Shown: positions 50,501 to 56,500 of the stretch, one piece after another
How positions within the stretch are numbered: position 1 is the stretch's first letter
Layout of the letters: the number at the start of each line of letters is the position of its first letter
NCBI RefSeq assembly: GCF_030272615.1
Contig: NC_081405.1
Span: 152,314,113-152,378,112 of the forward strand
Origin: Cryptomeria japonica
Lineage: Eukaryota > Streptophyta > Pinopsida > Cupressales > Cupressaceae
DNA: 64,000 nt
Direction: 5' to 3'
The notes under the pieces: model-generated
What the model saw: the letters and a program-made list of their open reading frames with translations, nothing else
Told to the model about the DNA's origin: nothing
Databases searched by the model: none
Program-made: the position numbers and the translations under genes

Positions 50501-53500
50501 AGTTTCTGGGATGTTTCCCACAAATTTTGCAATTTTGGGGACAACAGGGGGACGTCCCCTAGCTGTCCCCAAAACGTCCCCGGTACGGGGACGGGGGGTT
50601 TTAGCCCGGGGACGCGTCCCCAGGTTACGTATGTTTTAACAGGCAGCACGTTTTTTGACAGCGCATTTTTTTTGGAGGTTGTGTTTAATTCTACACGTGT
50701 TTCTTTGACTATGTTTTTCCCTACAACAACGGATTTTTGACAGGATTTTTCCACACGATCTGTTCTTTTCTATGTGCACGCAAAGGTCTTTGCTCCCGAA
50801 AGTTCTTTTTAACCACGATTTTTTCTTGGCAGCTCTGCAATTTATTTCACGATCTTGTATGAGGATTTTGTGAGGGTTTCTGCTGGTACAGGATTCGTGT
50901 TTTCTGCTGCGGGTCTGAGTTTTTTTTTCCCACAAAATCTCCTCATAATGGATCAGATCTGGTTTTTTTCTACAAGGAGGTTCAAGCGATCTGGCTGTTA
51001 GGTCTTTTATAATTTTTGCCCATTAAAAAAATATAATATTTGTTGGGTTTTTTAATTTTTATACCTTAAAAAAATAGGGATAGTTTTAATTATTTTTTTA
51101 CCCCAAGAAATTATTTTCATGGGATTTATAATTTTTTCTCCTCAAAAAAATATTTTTGGGTTTTTTTATTTTTGCCACAAAAAATCATGGAAGGGTTTTG
51201 CTTGATTTTTGAGGGTCGCATGATGTCTGGTGTTTTGCCACGTGACGTTTTAGAGTTTGTTCAATTTTTTCCTCAAAAATAGTTTTAGGGTGTTGTTCCT
51301 GTAGGGTTTTTACTATTTTTTCCACAAAATTTGATGACTTGTGAAGTGAAAAAAATTGATATTTGCACCAACATTCGAAATTGTTGGGATGAATTCAACC
51401 AAAAAAATTGGAAACATTCCAAACCCTAAAAAATCGAACCTTGTTTGATTCCACAATAATTTCAAGTCATACCCAATTCCAAGACATATACCCGAAGTCA
51501 GCAAGTAAACCAGATGATTCGGTAACTTAGTATGCTGGGCAAGAAAGTGTTTCAAAAGTGTAAAATAATCCAATTGTATGGAAAATTGTCATGTCCCCTC
51601 CTTGATCTATATATATATCTCTGTAAAGCGGAAAATCAAACCCTAGGTGTTCCCCCACTCCAAGGAGAGAGAAAGGAGGTCACTAGGATTGACGGTTTTC
51701 ACTTAGGAGAGACTTTACATTCAAAAGAGGGGTTGAAACTCACAAGATCCAATCCCACACAATGCAAGATTGAATTCTAAATGAGTTTCAAGGGTTGAGA
51801 CAGCAAGGATACCCTCTTTTGTAAAGAATGTAGATAGAAGGATTGAACTAGGAGTGTATGTAAAAGTAGGAAAGATTCGCTTGTAGACGGAGATAGAGAC
51901 ACGGGATGTAGCTACGGACCTGAAATTAGCAGTAAAATGTCGAGACGATGCTGTCCTGCAAGTTTGAACGAAAGTTGACGGGATGATGGCGCCCGGAGTG
52001 CACACAGTCCTCCAAAAAATCCGCGAAACGAAGGGGGATCTGTTCGTCTCTGCACAAGGATTCCAGATCTTCAATTACAGCCGCGTACCTACAACCTACA
52101 CACAGAAAAGAGAGGACGATTGGGGGGTTAGGGATTAGGGGTTTGCCTTCAGGTCAAACCCCGGTTTTGGAATTAACCAAGAAATGAGAATGCTGTAAAT
52201 GTAAATGTAAATGTTTGTAATGTAATCAAGTACTGATACCTTGTTGTAAGAATGTTTGTATTGTTACATGCGAAGGTGTAATGATATTGTATGTTGTATG
52301 TTGTATGTTGTATGTTGTATGTTGTATGTTGTATGTTGTAGGTGATCTCCTCTTCAATGGTTGAATCCTTGTCGTGAATGCAACACCTAGCCTTGAATGG
52401 AGACCTAGAATGCTCAATTGCTTGAAGGAATGCTTGAATGTTTGAATGTTTGAATGTTTGCCTATCGCTTCCGCCTCTTGCACACATATGTTTTTTCTTC
52501 CTCTTTTCGTGAGGGGAAATGTAGTTTATATACTTGTCAATTAGGGTTAGGAGACTGATTTTCCGACCTTAGGCCAACCTAGGAGCATTATTTTCCAAAT
52601 TGCAAGCTTGAAGACCCGATGCCCAACAAGAGACCAGGCCCAAAATAGGGCCAGGGACCAGGGCGCTGGGAGCCATGGTCCCACCTCCCGGGGCAGCAGG
52701 GTGCAAGGAGGATCAGGCCAAGGTGCAGAAAGATGCAGTTTTTGATGTCGTAAACAGGTTTCGGGGTCTTCATTCAGGTTCAGTGTTGCGCCGCCATCGT
52801 GAAGACCCAGATGCAGTCGAAATTGCAAGTGTCGCAATTTTATGACGCTACAATCTCAAATGAAACAACTATTATTATTAATTAATATATTACTTACCAA
52901 CAAATGATTATTTCAAATTTATTCATTAAATATTATTATTTAATTAATATTCATTTATCTTTATTACTAATAATATTCTTGAAATATTCAAATCAAATAA
53001 ATTAATATTATATTATAATCATTGGAAATATTATAAAAGAATATTACATATTAATAAATTAATAATATTATTATTAAAACAATCATTAATGAAACAATAA
53101 TAACTGTAATAGCCCTACATCTAAATATTAATCCACTAAATTAATGTCTAAATATTTAATAAATTGATGTAATGATTAAATATTAATTTACTCTAAAAAC
53201 CCAAAGCATGAATGACGAAACATTTAGCCTTAAGGGCACAAGGATAGTGGCGGTTGAACCAGCCAAGAGTCATGTTTAAAAGTAGTTAAATTTAAAGCAA
53301 TTAAAATAGTTATCTAAAAAGGTGTGAGTTAATGATGAAAACAAGCGATCTTGTTAGAGGTGAGATATGTTTATTATAGCGATCCATGATGGGCAGCAAT
53401 CATTCGATTCAAGCCAGGCACAGATTAATATAAAACACAGAAAATTAAGATAACAAAGGGTGCGATTTGTGAGATGTGTCCTATTTGAATGGTTAATTAC

Positions 53501-56500
53501 TGAAGGAAGATGTCTCTTTGGTACCGGTTCTCTTGGGAAATATAAATGACATTTGAAAACCGAACGGAAAGGGAATATCCTTATTCGTTAGACAAAGAAA
53601 TGGAAATAGGGAAAAAAGCTCAGATAAGGAGATGTATGGCAGAGAATAGGAGAGAGGATTGGATCAGATCAGAACTGTTATTAAATTACAGGCAGAACAT
53701 CCTTGGTCCTGGTGGTATGCATGGTGATGTGCTTATTATGTATGCTTAGTATATGAAGTCCGATAATGTCTTCATGCAGAATTTTAATAATAGTATTAAC
53801 ATAGTCTGAAATATGTATTATAGCAATGCATAATTTCATGACAGTGGCAGACCAGATCTGACATGCGTCAGATCTGTCTGCCATTACAGCCACTAAATAT
53901 ATCATAACTAATAATGTTTTAAGCACTGGTAGTATTAATAATAGGTTATTAGCAAATATATAAATAATTGATAATATTATTTAACTTATTTATTTATTGA
54001 TTTATATGCTCAAATCAGAATAAGAATCATATATAATCTTACTATATATATATATAATGTTTTAAACAGACAAATAACAATATTAGATTGTAAAATCAAA
54101 AGAGTTCATAAGATAATAAACAGTAAGAAGAATACGTTTATATTTAAATAATTCTTGTTATTACTGTCAGTGTTTAAGAAATTAAGTCCCAAGATAGGGT
54201 GGGAATCAGCAACCTGTAAACCTTAAGAAATCCTATTTGATTGTGGTATCCAAGCGCTTTAGTAACAAAGACCATCCTCTTCGTCTTTAAAGCTGAAGCA
54301 GTAATAAAAGTTGGCATTCGCATTTAGAATTATGAATGATAAAACTAATTACTTAGTATAGTGAATGAACAATTTAATAATTGATAAATCAATTGAACTA
54401 TGGAATATCACTGATTTGATTCAAGTCGAGATGGAATTGTTACTTTATCAATCTAGTTTAAGTCATAAGCATATTGAAATAGATTAATTATGGCTAAAAC
54501 ATGTCTAAACCTAGTAGGGGACATTACAAAAATGGGAGCAAAGCATAGCAATATGATCATGGGCAGCACTATGACATGATTTAGGGTGTTATAAACATAC
54601 ATAATTCCATTCCACGGCAATGAGAACATTGTATCATGTGGCATGTCTCACTTATTTGTTATCACAAGAAGAGGAAATTTTTTCCACTTGTATGGGAAAG
54701 TAAGGAAGGTGCCTTGTGTATCATAGTTGAGCATGAGGACAGCTAAGAGCATAGCAATGATGTTTTTCATTATTGTAGTGTGCACAAAATCTTTCCATAA
54801 CTGTAAACACTATAAATGAATGGACTTCATTATATGTAGATGTAGTAAGGACCCATTTGCAATGTCTTTCATGTAATCATAAAATGAGCTCCAAATACTA
54901 AAAAGATCATTCTTGACAGCAGGTTGTATGAAAAGAGCAATGTTGTCACACGGTTCCTAGGCCATGGTAACCCATGTAGAAAAATATGCGCATCATACAA
55001 AATTTGAAGAAATTTAGCAGAAGGCATGGTTTCTTTTGCAAAGGTTATCAATCTTTGAGATTTGGAGGAGCACGTGCCACGTACAACAGTATGACTGTAT
55101 ACTGTGTTATCTTTTATTGCAATGTTTTCATTACAACATGAAATTTAAACCACTTCTGTGTAACATGCCTTCTGACTCGTGGCACCCATTGTAGGATGTC
55201 TTGACCAATACATATGATTGCAGCCAATGGATTTTCAACATAAATAGCTTAAGCAACTACACACAAAAATTTCACATGGGAGAAGAAAATTCCTATATCC
55301 CAAAGAAAAGCTTTTGTGGGACCAAAAGCTCACAAAGAAGAAAGGTGTGATCCATATCATATCCCGGAGTAAATCTCATCCACAAAGGGAAACACTCCAG
55401 AAAAAGAAATGCAGGAAAAGTTTGGGTACAGAATTTGCAATCAAAACAACACTTGTGGGGTTAAACCCAAGCTGTGGTTTTAACCCAGCTGCATTATGAA
55501 GCAAACAGTTGACTTGTCCATTTCCAATTCCATTAGGAGATCCCTCAAATACACAAGGATGTTCTAGCAGTAGCAGCCATATAAAGGAGGAAATATTATG
55601 GTTTTAAAAAATAGAAGAGTAGGCAAATTAAAAGATCACATCTCTTAGAAGTAGAAATTTGTAATATAGGCTTGACAAACATATCTACTTGTCTATCTGA
55701 GGAACACACTCGAGTACAAGAGCAATTACCTCTACCAACTAGGTTTTTAACCACTAAAGGAATTTTCTAACTAGTTTTAGTGGAAACCAGAGATCATTTG
55801 TATAGACCTCTTCTATCTATTTCTTATTCTTGCTGTTGCAATACAATCAAAGTACAACAAAGGCGAATATTTGGTTAACATCATTAACAGACCCAAAACA
55901 TCCTAGATATTTTGCAGGATATTTCTTTCTATTTCAAGTAATACAACTATAAATGATGTCAAATCTACTCTGAAAACCAAAATATAAAAAAATAAATTCA
56001 TAAAATATGACTCCCAACAAAAAAACTAACATATACATGAGCTTAGAAGCATCAAAATAATAAAAAATACTGTATAAGAGCTCAGAGATCTTGCTAAACA
56101 GAGAAGAGGGAATGGAGCTACAAAAGCAAAAAGAAAAAACCTACACATACAAAAATGTGTTCCAATGAGGTCAAATCTACTCTGTAAACCAGAATTTAGA
56201 AAAAGAAATAAATAAAATATAAAGTTCGATGAAAAAAGACATATAAAATGAACTTAGATGTATCAAAATCACAAAATTATGCTGTGCAAAAAGCTGAGAA
56301 ATCTTCATTAAACAGAGAAGAGGATGTGGAACTACACAGGCAAAAAGAAAAAACTTCAACACGCCAAAAAGCGTTTAAACTCCATTTAATCTGTCTAGAA
56401 CCATTTTTCATGCCACAAATTGAACTCCAGATTTCTCACTTTAGTCATTTTCAGTTAAATTGTATGGAGCTACTTTGCTTGTGTTCATTTGTAAAGTCAT

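Larger units (their letters stand above)
49030..51500 (+). mobile_element. Copia-type LTR and leader remnant
   Basis: A short LTR-like block (about 49030-49311, starting TGTTAGGG, TATA-like CTATTTAAGTAGCC near 49250) is followed by ATGATATCAAAGC. This resembles the primer-binding word TGGTATCAGAGC of plant Copia elements. A T-rich leader continues after it. No coding domain is visible; the element is a broken fragment. A non-autonomous hAT is inserted at 49688. Confidence 0.5.
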
